Of a DNA stretch of 64,000 nt, positions 33,946 through 48,176 are shown piece by piece (the stretch's first letter is position 1; every line of letters starts with the position of its first letter). A program made the translations under genes and the position numbers. This DNA is from Conoideocrella luteorostrata. Lineage: Eukaryota; Ascomycota; Sordariomycetes; Hypocreales; Clavicipitaceae. The stretch covers positions 1 through 64,000 of the forward strand of contig JASWJB010000121.1 in assembly GCA_032433595.1 (NCBI GenBank), read 5' to 3'. The notes under the pieces are model-generated. The model searched no databases and was not told where the DNA came from. It saw only the letters and a program-made list of their open reading frames with translations.

Positions 33946-36900
33946 GGGAAGCGTGAAGAGGACTCGTTCAAAATGCGGTGTGGTGTATGATTTGATTCAC
34001 TCGATCGGCGGGATATATTGTGTCGTAATTTCTCAATAGAAATGCATGTGCCAGGCCTCGAAAACGGCATGGTTAGATGGGGAGGTTGGTTGCTGGAAGT
34101 GATCGACAACTAACTAGTTCTTGTAAGGCGTGGTTGTGCACTAAGGTGAGCAATTATGCACGCGTTGGGCTCGTCCATTGTATTGCATCCGGACGCTCAT
34201 GAGCTATGGTTTTACTCAACAAACAAAAAAGTTTCAGGGGAAGGACTAGGCAAAAATCTGGCGTTGCTTAGACCATCCTGTCTGTTGTATAGCACGTCAT
34301 CAAAAACCTGTATCAGATTTTACGTCTCAATTCACACAATGTAATACAAATTATTAGCTACTGCGCGCGGTTCTACGTTGCTCTGCGTCATGTTTCCCGA
34401 GGAGTGTGCATGATCACTAAGGATCATAATGTTTTGTTCCTTTGCTCTCCAACTGGTAACTAGCCCGATAGGGAGAATTAGGTATGCTGGGGACCCAGAC
34501 TTCTTGGCTTTTAGCATGTTCATTATTGTACAATACATCTTGTGTAGATCCCAGTGCCTCGCAGATCGTATCTCAGCGCAAAAGCACATGTCATTGAGCC
34601 GTGTAATGCAGATACTGTCAGGGGTGGAACAGAAGAGGGCTGCATCAACCGAAGGATAGCTCTGCCGCTTAACCGGAGGGTGGGTCGTTTCGACACAAGG
34701 CAGGCAACCCCAATTACCAATTACCAACCAGCTAGCACTTGAGGTTCGATTGACAGTAAAATATTCCAGAGTTTAATTAGATTAAAGCTGTGGCGTCGGG
34801 GGCGAAATGCCCGGATAGCATCTAGTTACCGGATATACGCCGAAGGTGCAGTTCCCGATTCTACAATGGGGGAGAGGGGGGAATATGACCGAAACAAATC
34901 AACAAGTCAGGCAGTCGATTGTGCCTCCGCGCCAGGTCGAGAGCCCGGTTATGAGCACTAAACATCACCATTCAAGACCGACTGATGACGACGATGGCGG
35001 GAAGATCAGTTGACGGATATTTCGGCCGGTTCGGAAGCTCCGCTAATCGGGTATTTATTTACTTGCTCAGTCACGGGCGTCCGACGCCGGCGCAAAGTCA
35101 CGTTTTCGATCTTCACGGTGATCTTTCCGGCCTTAAGAAGTTCATAAACAGTGCGGTAAGACCGTTCCATGTAAGACGACATATCCGCGAGACGCGGTGG
35201 ATTCCGTCCGTGGACCTGTTCACCTGTTACCGCTACGATGTTGCGCAGAGCTGAGCGTGAGCCTAGAGTTTTTCCCCATGCGAATTTTGTTAGTGCAAAC
35301 CTTCGTGATGAAGAACCATGACAACGGGGTGCCTCGATTTCGCAGAATAAGCAATAACTAATTGCCCACGGCCCCAGATAGCTGGATAATTACAGAGACG
35401 AGACGAGACAACACTATTGTCACCCTCAGGATGGGGGCTTTGTGGTCCAGCTTGTGATGTTCTTAGCGTGCCTCATGGAAATGTTCCGAGACAATTGCCA
35501 CCACCCCCGTGTCGCGATCTGGCGAGGTCACATCACTAGGTTAGGCGTTCCACAGCAACACGAAAATTGTCGGTTTCTGCACTCCGGGGCCGAAAATTTG
35601 TTACCTAAGAAAGTGTCAGCAAGCCACAGGAAATCTATTGGCTTTGAGTCGATGAACTGAACGGCCGCACATTCGGAGAAATTAACTTGGAATGGCTGAC
35701 GCGACAAAGCCTTCACAGATGATTATTATTGTCCAAAATAAACTTTAGGCCAACCGGGCACCAAAGGCGAGGCTAGTCTTCATCTGGAACCTTGAAAGTG
35801 CCGTCTGAAAGATCCCGTGCCAGCACCGGGGGAAGAATGGAATTAAACGTATGGCTAGTATGTGGCGTACGACCAGCGATCAAAAGCACGAGATGCGGTT
35901 GGTTGGTTAACGAGTTGTTGTTTCTGCTTGCCAGCGTCGATTCACGATTATGTGACGTATCAACATCAACAGACAGTGTAATATCCCGTTTCTCGGAAAT
36001 AATTTTGGCATTACCCATTACTACCTACCCGAAGTGGAAGTATCTTCGTAGCAGTTCGAAGAATGCTCTAATCATTAGCTCACGTATGTTTACACGCACT
36101 TAGCGATTAGTTGGCAATACTTGATCGTGGCGTATGGGACCTCGGCGCCTGTGGTTGTGCTCTTTCCCTTGAGTGTGATAAGTGTCGTCAATGGATCAAT
36201 TGAGAAACGACCCAGTCTTATAAAGAATCAATCTTTAGGGAGAACGCAATAACAATATCACAGCAAGAGGTTGGCCGGTGTGCATAACCCTGCGATGGGT
36301 GATGCATGCCAGTAGGCCGTTGATATGATTGTATGGGTTGAAAAAATGAAAGTCGCCGATTGGCTCGTGTCACGAATGTCTAACGTCCGCCAACCAAACC
36401 AAAAAAATGTCGTACGAGGAGCATTCATTGGCTGCTTCAGCAGTTCATGAAGTGGCTGCAAGTCGATCATCCTCCCAAATCCAGCATCGTGACATCAGGC
36501 GACCCTCGATAGCACTAGTATGGTTGGATTAAGAGTAGTGTCTGTACTTTTGTCCTTCTATAACGGGTTGTGCTTTCGAGTCTCAGTGGCGCGCCGACGA
36601 TTAATAAATGACAGCCATACCAAGGAAGAATACGTGCCTTAAAATATGAGCCTTAGTCGAACGCCCTGAATAGCAACACGGAAGCCTATTGCCGCGTATG
36701 CAATGAGGAGCACGACACCGCATCCTTGGCAACACAACAACGCTTAATTAGTGCCGTAGTCGAGCCTTTTGCAATGATCAAATCAAGTCTTGTCACAGAA
36801 GAAGTGTGAAAGCCGTTGTGCTTCAACACACCATACTCATCCTATGTTGCCCCATTGAAGTCGAACACCAGATAATCAAGTCAAGTGAAGTGGAATTGAA

Positions 36901-39482
36901 CCCGTCTTTTGATATGGTTTTCAGGCGTCAATAGCCTTTAAAACTGCCTGCTGCTTACGGTACGGCAAATATCTTCATACGTGGTTACATCAAAGGAAAG
37001 ATCTATTCGTCGGCAAATCTGTTGGCCACACTGGGGTCGATGCTAGCCCCCAAATACGCACTACAGTTGACTTGCAGAATTTAGCATATCCGCTATACTC
37101 TTTTTTGCCAGAGACAAAAGTTCTTATTGCTTAGTCTTTCGTGTGTCAGCGAATTTGACAGGTCCCGTAAGGGTCGATCGAGGTCCAACAGCTCAAACCT
37201 GGAACTCGAAGAATATCGGGCATGCCAAATTGCATCTCGCTGAGTTTGTAGATTATAAAATTTTCGTGCTCCATACTCCATACTCCATAAATGGCGAGTG
37301 GCGTTTGCTGAGAGTCGACATACGATGGTAAGGTCCACGTTGGCGCTGTGAGCAACGATACGGTTTCGTCCCTGTATGGAGGTTTGTTAAAGGGAGTTCA
37401 CTAGTTTTAGACGCGCCCCGACCAAGACACAGCCGATGACAAAGATGCCCGTTACTCATCCGACAATCGGTATTCCCGTCGGTACCTTTCCAATGAGGGT
37501 ACTTACCAGCTGCCCCATCCAAACTTTATTGATGTGGTGACGGAGACTCGCTCGCCGGCGCCTTCTGTAGACTTGTACACTGGGCTCTGCTGGCAAGACT
37601 ATGGTAGAAAAAAAAGGATTCGGGGTCAAGCCTGATACCAAAAACAATCCATACAGGTAAGTGAAAGGCGTATGTTGATCAAAGAGAATGGGTTGCCCTG
37701 GTGTAGCGTCCAAAGTTCGTCGCCAATGCGCGCCAATAGTCCAGAAGGCTCTATTCATAGTGCGAACCCGTTCGAACGATACGGAGCCCGGCTTAAGCTT
37801 CCCATTTGATGGTGGCCTTCGAATTGCCATCGCCCATCGATCGCTCCCGCCAGCCCGTCATCATTTAATAAGCAGTACTAGTCTCCGCGTTTCGTAGCCT
37901 CCTGACGTTCTGGCCGTAAGCAACTGCCTCAAAGCTACCTTGCCAGCTTGGCAGTTCCTAGCGCTCTTGTCAATCAGTCAAATCATTATCGTGATTGCCC
38001 GGATGGCTCGCGCCGGCTCTATTTTGTCTAGAGCGGTTGCATTAGCATTACATTAGCACAGTCTCCATTACTTACGTCCTGCCCACTTGGGCATTTCCAC
38101 TTGCAATCAAACCAAGCCTGACTAGCGGGTAACTATGTGCTGTCCCTCGAATTGTCGGGGCTTGCCTCGACTTCCGCATCTAGCTGGGCAAATCTGGAGT
38201 ACAAGTGCCTTCGGCCAAATTGCTCAAGGTCCCGAGCGATTGTGGTGGCCGTGCGTGGGCAGGCAACATGGGAGTGACTTTCGTCCACGCGGCCAGGCAG
38301 TAGTCGAAGCTAGTAGGTGCTGAGTACTCTGCCTCGGCAAAGCAACGCCCTAGTACGACAGGACGCCCCTCCGATCGAACGCAGAGGACCTGGCCATCGA
38401 CAATTGGGCCTCTGTGAGGCAGACAACTCTTCATAAAAGCCTCCTGAGCCTCCCGTTGCTGCCAACAGCAACCGGTTATCTTCGTTTCCATCCTCGTTCA
38501 ACTTTCGTCTGATGAACCTTTGCATCGTCTACCGTACGAGACTGTCATGCACTTATTTCCCAGCAACTTCTCTGTTATTTCCCTCATCTTGCCTGGGCTC
38601 TGACACTCATAGTCGCCAACGTCCACCTTGACCAGGCTGCACTTGTCTGTCCATGCCAGCAGAGCGGCACACACCTTATCTGCCATAATTAGCCACTGGG
38701 CAATACTATAGACAGCCACATTGCTCACTCTAGCCGAAGTGCTGTGATAAGCTCATAACAGAACTTGAGAATCCCTGGCTGCTTGGTTGGCTAAGCTCAT
38801 CTGAGATCGTCGGTGTCGTCAATCAATCAATATATTCAGCCATCCGCCCGCTGGACCACCATTTGCTTATCAACAACCAACCGAAGTCAGACTGAACCAA
38901 CCATACAGAGTGCCACAATTACGCACTTCCCCAGTTTTACATATTGTAGACCAGCAGGGGCTTGCGCCACGCCTTCGCTCAATTGCTATTGTTTGAAGCG
39001 CCCCTTTGGGTTCTCGCTCCAGCCAGAAATTCTCGTGGCCTTGTGCCCTGATCCTTTTTCTTGCACAATTGCTCCTGGCCCGTCTGCCTTCACGACGCTA
39101 CTTGAATACCACAACTCAAGCAAGCGCAAAGACTTGAAAGAGCCGCTTCGTCACTGCTCGGCAAACCGGCAGACCACCAACATCGTCGGCGAGGACCTGA
39201 TGCAAAGCAGCTGGTACCAGGTACAACCCCACGCCCGTGCAGCGATCCTGAGTGGGCCCACTCGCCTGCGTTTAGTTACCAACAGACCCAGTGCAGGCAT
39301 TAGTTACTCCTTACGGAGTTTCAAGTACGTACAGGTACCTACTCAGGTAATTAACTGCGTACTTCTTACTCATTGCAACCAAGTACTGCCCTTATCTGGC
39401 AGTCATAAGACCTTGGCGATAACAAGTCCAACCGCAACCGCAGCGGAGAACACAATCCGGCTACTCCGTGCATTTTCTTAGT
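33946..39482. other. Gene-poor 5.5-kb region upstream of a Zn2Cys6 factor
   Basis: No supported gene on either strand. An ATG-initiated ORF of 89 codons (34985-35254) and several non-ATG frames have no recognisable motif. The final about 700 bases before 39483 are probably the leader of the transcription-factor gene and contain the upstream ORF listed separately. No exact 9-mer of the TACTCCGTA family occurs here. Confidence 0.5.
39200..39481 (+). promoter_or_regulatory. Candidate upstream ORF ending one base before the transcription-factor start
   Basis: An ATG at 39200 opens a 93-codon frame whose TAG stop (39479-39481) lies one base before the main ATG at 39483. The frame differs from that of the main protein. 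If this stretch is retained in the mature leader it could reduce translation or allow reinitiation. An unseen leader intron would abolish it. Confidence 0.3.
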
Positions 39483-42277
39483 ATGGCCGGCAGCAGTTCC
39501 CGGAATTACCAACAATCCGGGCAGCAGCAACAACAACACTCTTCAATGGCATCTCTGGGTGCATCAGGTTACGCAACTACGGATGTGAGCGGCAACAGTG
39601 CCGGTACCTCGGTGACGGCCGCCGCCAGGAAGAAAGCGCGCCGACGAGCCGATTCATCAAGTCAGAAACGACGATGCATCAGTACTGCTTGCATTGCCTG
39701 CCGTAAACGCAAGTCCAAGTGCGATGGAGCACTACCCAGCTGCGCTGCGTGCGCAAGTGTTTATGGCACAGAATGCATCTATGACCCGAACTCGGACCAC
39801 CGCCGAAAAGGCGTCTACCGTGAGAAGGCTGACGGCGTGAAGGCTCGCGGTACAACTCTGCAGGTGCTCGTTGAAGCCATTCTAAATGCCTCAGAGGATG
39901 ACGTCTCTTCCGTTGTCAACAAAATCCGCTCCTGTGACAACCTAGATTCCGTGGCAGAGTCCATTATCAACCAAGATCCGGACAGCGAAGTGGCCACGCC
40001 CGAAGAGGCAACCGAGGACTACGTCGACTTTATGGCTGTCAGAGGCGAAAAAGAACTGGCCCGTAAGATGGGTGAGCTGCGGTTCGAAAACGGCTCTGTC
40101 CGCTTTATTGGCGGCACCTCTCATCTCATATACTTGGGGGACTCGCACAGCGATGCTGTCGCTCTGGACCCTCAGTCAGATCAGCAACTTGTGAACAGCA
40201 ACCCCATTGTTTCTTGGACAAAGGTCACCGGAGACGTGAATCTCATTACCCATCTTATCAACATGTACTTCAACTACCACTTCACTTATTTCACTACCTT
40301 ATCGAAGAAGCTATTCTTTCGTGACTTCATGCAAGGCTTGAGCAGTGTCGCTAGTCGAAACTCCACAACCTATTGCTCGCCTTTGTTGGTGAACGCAATG
40401 CTCGCCCTTGGTTGTCATTTTACCGACATTGCTGGCGCATACGGCACACCCGGAGACGCCAGAACCAAAGGTGACCACTTCTTTGCCGAAGCGAAGCGGT
40501 TAATTTTGGACGACGACGAATTTGCCAAGCCTCGCCTTGTCACTGTTCAAGCACTGGCGCTGATGTCTGTGCGAGAGGCTGGTTGTGGTCGCGAGGCGAA
40601 AGGGTGGGTATACAGTGGCATGAGCTTCCGTATGGCTCAAGACATCGGCCTGAACCTCGAGATATCTGGCGCTGACAGGGATCACATGTCCGAAGAAGAA
40701 ATCGATGCCAGGAAGATCACATACTGGGGATGCTTTGTGTTTGACAAGTGCTGGTCCAACTACTTGGGCAGATTGCCACAGTTGCCCAAAGCTTCTTGCA
40801 ACATATCGAAATTTGACGCTTACCCCGAAGAAGATGCTGCGATGTGGTCACCGTTGACCGACAGGGGGTTTGACGAGGCCTATGAGCTGCCTTCGCGAAC
40901 CCGGTCCGCGGCGTTGCAGCTGGCTAGTCTTTGTGAGATCAGCAGTGACCTACTAGTCTTCTTCTACCATCCCAATCATATTGGCCGATCGCGTGGCAAA
41001 TCTATTGAGCTGAAGAAGTTGAGCGAGATCCACCAGCGTTTAGAGCAGTGGCGTAAGGCGCTGCCAAGGGAGTTCGAGCCAACAGACGGCCAGCTACCAA
41101 ATATCATCCTCATGCAGTAAGTGTCATCCCCCCACTGTCAGCCTCCTGGGCACAAACACCTTGAGAGTTTGTTTACTACAATATGGCTGACCATTGTCGT
41201 CGTAGTATGTTCTTTCATTTGCAATATATCCACCTCTTTCGGCCATTTCTCAAATACACCCCAGCCGCGTCGCCGCTTCCTGGCCACGTCTCCCCGCGAA
41301 GAATATGTACCGCTAATGCAGGTGCTATTTCTAAGCTGATGAGACTGTACAGAAAGTTGTATGGTCTACGACAGATCTGCAATATTGCCGTATACATGGT
41401 TCATAGTGCATGTACTATCCATTTGCTCAATCTACCTGAGAAGAGTGCCAGGCGAGACATTATCCACGGTGTCAAGCACCTTGAGGATATAGCCGACGAT
41501 TGGTTATGCGCTCGCCGCACCTTGAGCATTTTGAGCGTTCTCTCCAGAAAGTGGGCTTGTGACCTTCCTGAGGACGCTGCTTTTGTGCTCAAGCGGGCTG
41601 ATGAGAAATATGGATACTACAGCACATCCGACGTTCCCTCCCCGGCTTCAAGCCATGCCGCATCAGGGGTCATATCAGACGATAGCTCATCGTCCAAGTC
41701 GCCTGTGGATTTCAGTTCTCTGGGCCCTTTCTCACAGACGAACATGACCGGTGGAATCGGCCACGGACCTCGGGACGATCGCGTGTCTTTAATGCACTCC
41801 TCACAAATGATGGAAGAGGTCACCCATCGTCTATCTCATCATCAGGAACAATCTATGCAACTGGACAGCGTACCACTCGACTTCAACTCCAGTGTAATTG
41901 GACGGTGGCCTGGAAATCCAATTGGTGTATCGTCTCCAGGTTATAACTCTTTATTCTTTCCAATGAACCAACGGCCATCAGTCCCGCAAGACAACCAACG
42001 CCAAGCTGTACCCCGTCGGATGCCCAGTGTTCCTGATAATAGCACTCCAAATGGCCAAGATTGGATGCTGACTGACGGAGCAAGGTGGCAACAGAACTTC
42101 GAAGGCTGGAGTACGGGTGGCAATGGCCCACCTCCGGGACTTTTAATGTTCAACGACAACCGAACCAACAGCGCCCATCAGACTTCTGCAGCACGCCAGG
42201 ATGATCAGGGTCCACCGTGTTTTGATGGTCTTTCTGCGTCGTTGAGTGGAGGCGGTTGGCTGCCTGAATTGGACTGA
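39483..42277 (+). CDS. Zn2Cys6 transcription factor with fungal-specific TF domain (NirA-like)
   Basis: Nuclear DNA-binding regulator of about 901 residues in two exons: 39483-41116 and 41206-42277 (donor CA|GTAAGT, acceptor GTAG|TATG, rebuilding a His codon). After a Gln/Ser-rich N-terminus lies the binuclear zinc cluster CIACRKRKSKCDG...CAACASVYGTEC, preceded by a basic stretch KKARRR and followed by a linker and predicted dimerisation helix. The fungal-specific transcription factor middle homology region covers roughly residues 250-500 (motifs REAGCGREAKGWVYSGMSFRMAQDIGLN and YWGCFVFDKCWS, the usual position of the factor's regulatory domain). The C-terminus is Ser/Gln/Asn-rich and probably activating. 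Relatives are commonly labelled nitrogen-assimilation factor NirA, but the target genes are not known from sequence. Confidence 0.88.
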
Positions 42278-44555
42278 AGTTACGTAAAAGCCGTCAAAGA
42301 GCAGGCTAACAGTGCCTCACAACTTCCTGTGGAGCTGAGGACACTGACTGGCCATTGCTTGTATTTGGCTCTAGTCTACAATGACTGTTGCTGTACTGTA
42401 CGATGCTGTTTTGTCGTCTGCGCTCTTTTCCTTCTATCGTCAGCGGGTTCTCGTATATTTTTGTATTTATTGTACATAAACGTGCTGTCTACCTGGATTT
42501 TGTTCATTTAGTTCATTTCTACTTGGCGTTCCGAAACACAGATGAAAAATATTACAGGTTTCTGTCATTGCTTGGCCAGGATGGATATGTATGGATTAGC
42601 AAGCTGGAGCAATCGTCTATTTGGTGCTGGTTGACTAAGGAGGTTCTGTAAACTTGAACATGGTAAAGGGGTTCTGGCGATGGATATTTGGCATTGCTTT
42701 GTCCTAAAGCAGAAGGCGTTGAGACCTAAAATTTGTACTTGGTTGGGATGGTTTAACGGAATATGGATAATGACAAAACAGTTGGAGGCCGAATGATGAG
42801 GGATGAGAGTCAAACTAGTTCCTGCCAATACAAGCGTGAGTGACTTAGCAAGCATGAATCTAGCAGTTCACTATTGATTCGTGGCGTGGGCGTTGTGAGA
42901 GTCATCAGGATCGTCTGAGGAGAGCCATTAGGGCGTATCTAATGTGAAATATCAAGGTCAGATCAAGTCTGAGAGCCAAGAACCTTCCCAATTGCGAAAC
43001 GTGTGCCTATTTTGGGGTCGTCCTATTCCTGGACATCCAAACCCATCTATTTGAAATAGATTACACGATTTGCCCTAGCCCGAGCGTATTTTTAAACTTG
43101 TCACTCTCTACTGCAGGGCTGCAGGGTGGGACGACGACGTAACACAGGCAAATGAAGCACCACACGTGAACAGGGCAGATGCCAAATCGTGTCATGCATG
43201 CGTGAGATTCCGTCTTCGTTTTTAGGTGGGAGAACGATTTAGTTACCGTCCTTCCCGATCGGGCAGTTGGTGATGCTGGTGGGTATCGTGGAGTCTCCAA
43301 TAGCAGCGCAACATTTCTCGGTCATGGTCGCGTACGATGCAGCAGCACGCAAACGCAAAAGGGTACCCGGACATAAGGAGCGGAACAGCAAACTGATTGG
43401 GAATAAGATGACTTCACAGCGCTGCGCTAGCGCACGTTTGTTGTGCTGCTGCTATGGCATGAGGAGTCGCTTTGTACATATGTCCGAGCGAGCAATGGAG
43501 GTTTTGTTTGCTTCTGCTCGGTTGATGTCGTAAGGATCTTTTGGGGATACGCCTTCAACGATTTCTGTTGGCTGCGACAAGGGTATCTAAATAATGACGC
43601 TTGATGTCGAGCCTGTCTAGTGCCTCGGCAGTTCCTCCCTAGCGGACGGAGTGGTAGTGGTAGGGAGATGAAGGACAGCGACGAGGCTGAACCGGGAGGC
43701 GGGCGGAGAAACAGGGGGCAGGGAGGCGTTTGAAGACGAACTAGGATAGGGGTTCTATGTACTCCGTACGTTGAGTTATTTATCTGGTAATGATGCTTGG
43801 TTCTGGTTGTATTCTCCATCGCTGCTGATGGGTGCGTGGTCGTTTGGCCGCTTGAGCCGCCATTTGCTCCCCGCGCCGAGATGTCATTGAGGCGGAACTA
43901 TTGGTGATAACTAAAGGACGGCAGAAGCCATTCCTACAGTGAAACTAACTATGAAGGGTATGTGACAACTATTTATAGGACGGTATTTGCCGTTTCGAAA
44001 TAACAGGCTCCGCCCGACTGCGTAGGCACGCTGAAGTCCGGCATTAGAGTTATTTGATGTATCACCGAGCATGACAAGAAGGCTGATCAGCTGCGTACGC
44101 ACTATTACGGATGGATGGTAGATGGGTAGCTACGCGTCGTCCCAGCGCCGTCCCCGCGTGGCTGGCCGAGGGTAAGGTATTGCGTTGGTGTTGTGTTGAA
44201 CCGTGTATCGATTCCCGGGCAGATTGCGCGTCACTCAACCCCACGCGATCACGATGCGGTGCTACCGTGGCGCGCGACATGATCAAGCCGAAAGAACTAC
44301 GGAGTAGGCACCGACGATACTGCGCCGTAAAAGACTGTCAAGAGTCCGGAGAGGGAGGAGGGGTGGGATCGTTCAGCCGTACGGTCTTTTTTCCCCCACC
44401 TTTAAGAGGAGTGTTTGGCTTAACAAGAAGGGTTCTTTTGTGGCGCGACCGCAGAGAGACATGTGTTTGCGATGGCGATAGAGCTAAAACACAAATCAAG
44501 GGTTTTGCAACCGATAGGCTAGACTCTGTAAGGGGAAACAGGTAGTCGCCAAGGA

Positions 44556-44618
44556 GCAAGTGGCAAGTGGCAAGTGGCAAGTGGCAAGTGGCAAGTGGCA
44601 AGTGGCAAGTGGCAAGTG
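44556..44618. repeat. Perfect heptamer tandem repeat, nine copies
   Basis: Nine exact head-to-tail copies of GCAAGTG (63 bp) followed by a partial GCAA. Perfect identity suggests recent slippage expansion. It lies in non-coding DNA. Confidence 0.9.
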
Positions 44619-47600
44619 GCAATAGTATATTGATACTCAGGGGGAAGGTTGACCAAGTATACATGGCGACGTGTGTTGCTGTGAAGATCGACTCCACAAG
44701 GGGCCGCTTGATAGTCTTCAAGATGATCATCGGGATGAGATGAGCCGGCATTGCTCTCGAGTCATTGCAGCTCCTGCACAATGGCTTCTTTTCTAGCAGG
44801 TAATTAGTGCCAGTGATGTTCAAATCGGGCGCTTCTTTCGGTAGTCGATTTATGCAGAAAGTGGCAGGTTGAAGACGGTGTCTTACCGGGGCATGTCATA
44901 GCCGCAATGTTCTAGAAGCGGATGCAATGAAAAGATTGATGATCCTTGAGATGATCGACGGCAACGGACCTGTGCTAGGACTCGCTTTCCCTGCAAAGTG
45001 CAATTGTGGTGGTGTGGTAGTTGTGTAGTGCTGGCGGCAACATCCATTTGATGTGTCAGTCAGTGGCCGATGGCTGGTGCCAGATGTGCGGGAATTTCTG
45101 GCCGAAGTGACTGTGCTGTGCTGGGATGGCTTTCACATTATTCACTTGTCCATTTGAAGATCTCATGCTAATATGCGTTTGTCTGCTTGTTCAGCCTGAT
45201 TGAGGAAAGAGAGAATAGGACCCGATACCTAGAATCATCGCGTCACTCGCGCACTGTGTGCTCCAATGTCACATCGCCTCAGATCATTGGAGGCGCTGGA
45301 TTTGAAGTTTCTCCAAGATAGAGTAGGAGTTCAACAGAAAGACTGTACTTTCGTTGAAGGGTTCGGATACCGAGCCGGGCAAGGCTGGCGCAGGGTAGGT
45401 CCCAACACCCAGAGCTCTGCTTTGACGGAGGAGCAATTTGCCGGAGAATGAACCATGGATCAGTAAAAAGCCTGGACACAGATGGATCTATTGCATAGGG
45501 AATTCCATAACAAGGGAAAGAGGGTTGGTCTAAAATGTCATCCGAAAAGCTGGCAGCGCCGTTCTAGTCTCGCATGCGGATGTGTGAGCACAGGAAACAC
45601 AACCTCGACGACTGCACCTCGCCCAGTGAGTGGTCAGTCCGAGTTTCTCGTATGAATATTCCAACTGACGCGAGCCATAGCTTAAAGAAGACATATGTAT
45701 CTTGGTATCATCGTCATTCTAATTGGTGATCAATGAGTGGCGCGCGGTATTTTGTTTAGCAACCATCGACTCCTTAGCTTGAGGGCATATCCAATCAACT
45801 TTGTTACCGCACCGAGACCAAACCTGTCCATTTCTCTATCTCTATATTTGTGTGTTTTGAATAGAAACACCAAGCTGAGATTTCCGAGGTCAATTCTAGT
45901 GTTTCGAAAGGCTCCGTAATTTTTATCTTCAGTCAACTGTTCAATGTGCAAGCTCATATAGCTGAACTGGACTACAGATGCTTTTATCACCAGCGAAATC
46001 ACTGCATCTTGACAATTTGTCTCCAAATTTGCACGTTATCTTGGAAAATATTGGCTCGACGTGCTTCCGAAAAATAATTTGGGAAAAGGTCATGTCTGAG
46101 TGAATGCATTGGATCGAGATATCTGAGAACGACAAGTGCTATAGGGTAGGACTTCCGTGCAAGGAAGCAGATTGTGATACTTTTCCATTACCTTTCTTGC
46201 TTTTCCTTCCTTAGCCACCAGCATCTTAGCCTGACACTCCACTACTGATACCAATCTAAACGTCCCGAATCTTAAAGTCCTGATAACTCTATGCAATATT
46301 GCTCAGTGTCCGGTAAAGGCAACCTTCACTTACCAGTGCGTTGTACAGCGGGCTCTCTGACGTTACGATGTATCGATCCAACCGACCTCATGGGATGCGA
46401 GTGAACTAATAACGACATTGTGCATAATGCCAACTTGACAGATGCTCAATGATTACAAAGGAATCCAACAGCTGCCTAGTCTACTCTGCCATGTAAATGA
46501 CACCGTTCGGTTCTCCGATTTTGGCAAAAAATTCGTCGCCCAGAATGGCTCCTTTCTCTATCTGTGCGGACTACACGCTGACCATGAAGGGGTAGATGAA
46601 GTGTATTCCTGTTGGCCCGCCTGACTAGATTTCGCATATCTACTACATGCTCTTAGCGACTTGGCCAAGATGCTCTGATGTACAATTGTACGCCCCATGG
46701 TGCGTGTGCAGCTACCCACTCCACAACTAGAGATCGTGTTATATGAGCCGGGTGCGAGTGCCTTCTGGGGAGCCACCAATGACACGAAGATTGAAAAATT
46801 CAGACACGAGCAACCCTTATTGGCTCGACGTTATTGGCTACTGAATAGCAGGTATTCAGGTTTCCGTTGCCAAATGTGCGGTTCGACCACGTGGCGAGCC
46901 GTTGTCGCGGGGGTCCATGGAATGGAGCCCAGAGGAGAACATGTTCTTCAGATATAAGCAAGGATTGGCGTTTCAGCATCCGCAAGCATCGTAACTGCGG
47001 TGTCCACGTTCAATGACATGCTCCGTATTTACGTTTGCTAGAATGAGAAAGGGCGAGAGTAGGCACGGAGTTGCGGGCCGACGGGGAGGACTCACCTTAT
47101 TTGTCCATTGCGTCGTGGCGATACGGATCTGGCCGAGCGCAAGCCTAATGTGAGAAATAGACTGCATTGCGTCCGCGCACGTCAGAATTTAGGGGTCTTC
47201 AAGAAGAGGGCGGCCGCTCTGATTCTATTGGAAGATTCTGTTTTGCGACCACCTTTAACCTCATTAACAACAGCAATGTCATGTGTGGTTCCTCCTTTGC
47301 ACGGTTGGTTGAGTGAAAGGGACTATGCTTCGGGGCAACGGCCCGGACGCCGCAATATAATGAGCCAGTCCGGCGGGGGGGCGAGTAAACCAAAGACAGC
47401 AGCGTGTCCCGGCGCTACATCTTCAAGTCACCTCGTCTGGAAGCACTCAGTTCGCAAGTGCCGTGTCAGTGGTTACGGAATCCAGATGCTTAAAGGCTTA
47501 GCTGAATGATGGTCGATCTGGGTTGTGGGACAAGACTGGAAGCCGATGCTTGAAGCACTGCTGAGTTGATGCTGCGTTTTTGCATTGAATAACAGGCTCT

Positions 47601-48176
47601 TCTCTAAACGGCCAACCCGTCGCGGCATTCGTCTTGCCCACCGAGTTTCAGGTCCAAGCAATGCTAAGCTTTTGAAGTGATCGTCAATGTCACCCACCTC
47701 GGGTTGGGGCACAAGAGTCAGCGAGCACGGACACAGAGGAACCGACGGGTTCGTTCGTACAGAAATAGCAAATGCGCCGATCGGGGCGCCTGGGAGTCTA
47801 GGGGCGTCAGGTCAACACGCCATCGAGTCGAACGGCAGCGGCAACGGGACCGGCAGCGACAACGGCATTGCATTGGTTTGCATTGCAAGCCACGGACAAT
47901 CAGAAACACGCCAACTTGTCAAGGACGAAAATGCGACTAGGAGTTTGGGAACTAAATTATTTTAGTTCAAACTTTGTGGTGTTGGTCTTGCTGACAGGTG
48001 GCTTACGGATGGGGAAGGCGGCGCGCCCCTCAACATTCGCATGGTTCTGGTCTTGGTTGGGGGAAGTGGGACCAGCTGGAGACCTTGTCTGCACAAGCCT
48101 AACTATTAATACAATACCAATTTAAACTGCTTTAAACCGCCAGGCTGAGGTTGCTTGATTCCTAGAGAGTACCGTG

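Noticed and set aside
37456..37830. 124-codon minus-strand ORF in the gene-poor region
   Set aside because: No recognisable domain and no splice context or neighbour support.
44140..44235. Possible tRNA-like string (GGCTGGCCGAGGGTAAGG ... TCGATTCCCGGG)
   Set aside because: The D-arm-like and T-loop-like pieces do not come with a pairable acceptor stem, T stem or anticodon stem.
44111..44545. 144-codon ATG ORF
   Set aside because: No motif, odd composition and overlap with a repeat-bearing non-coding zone; likely chance.
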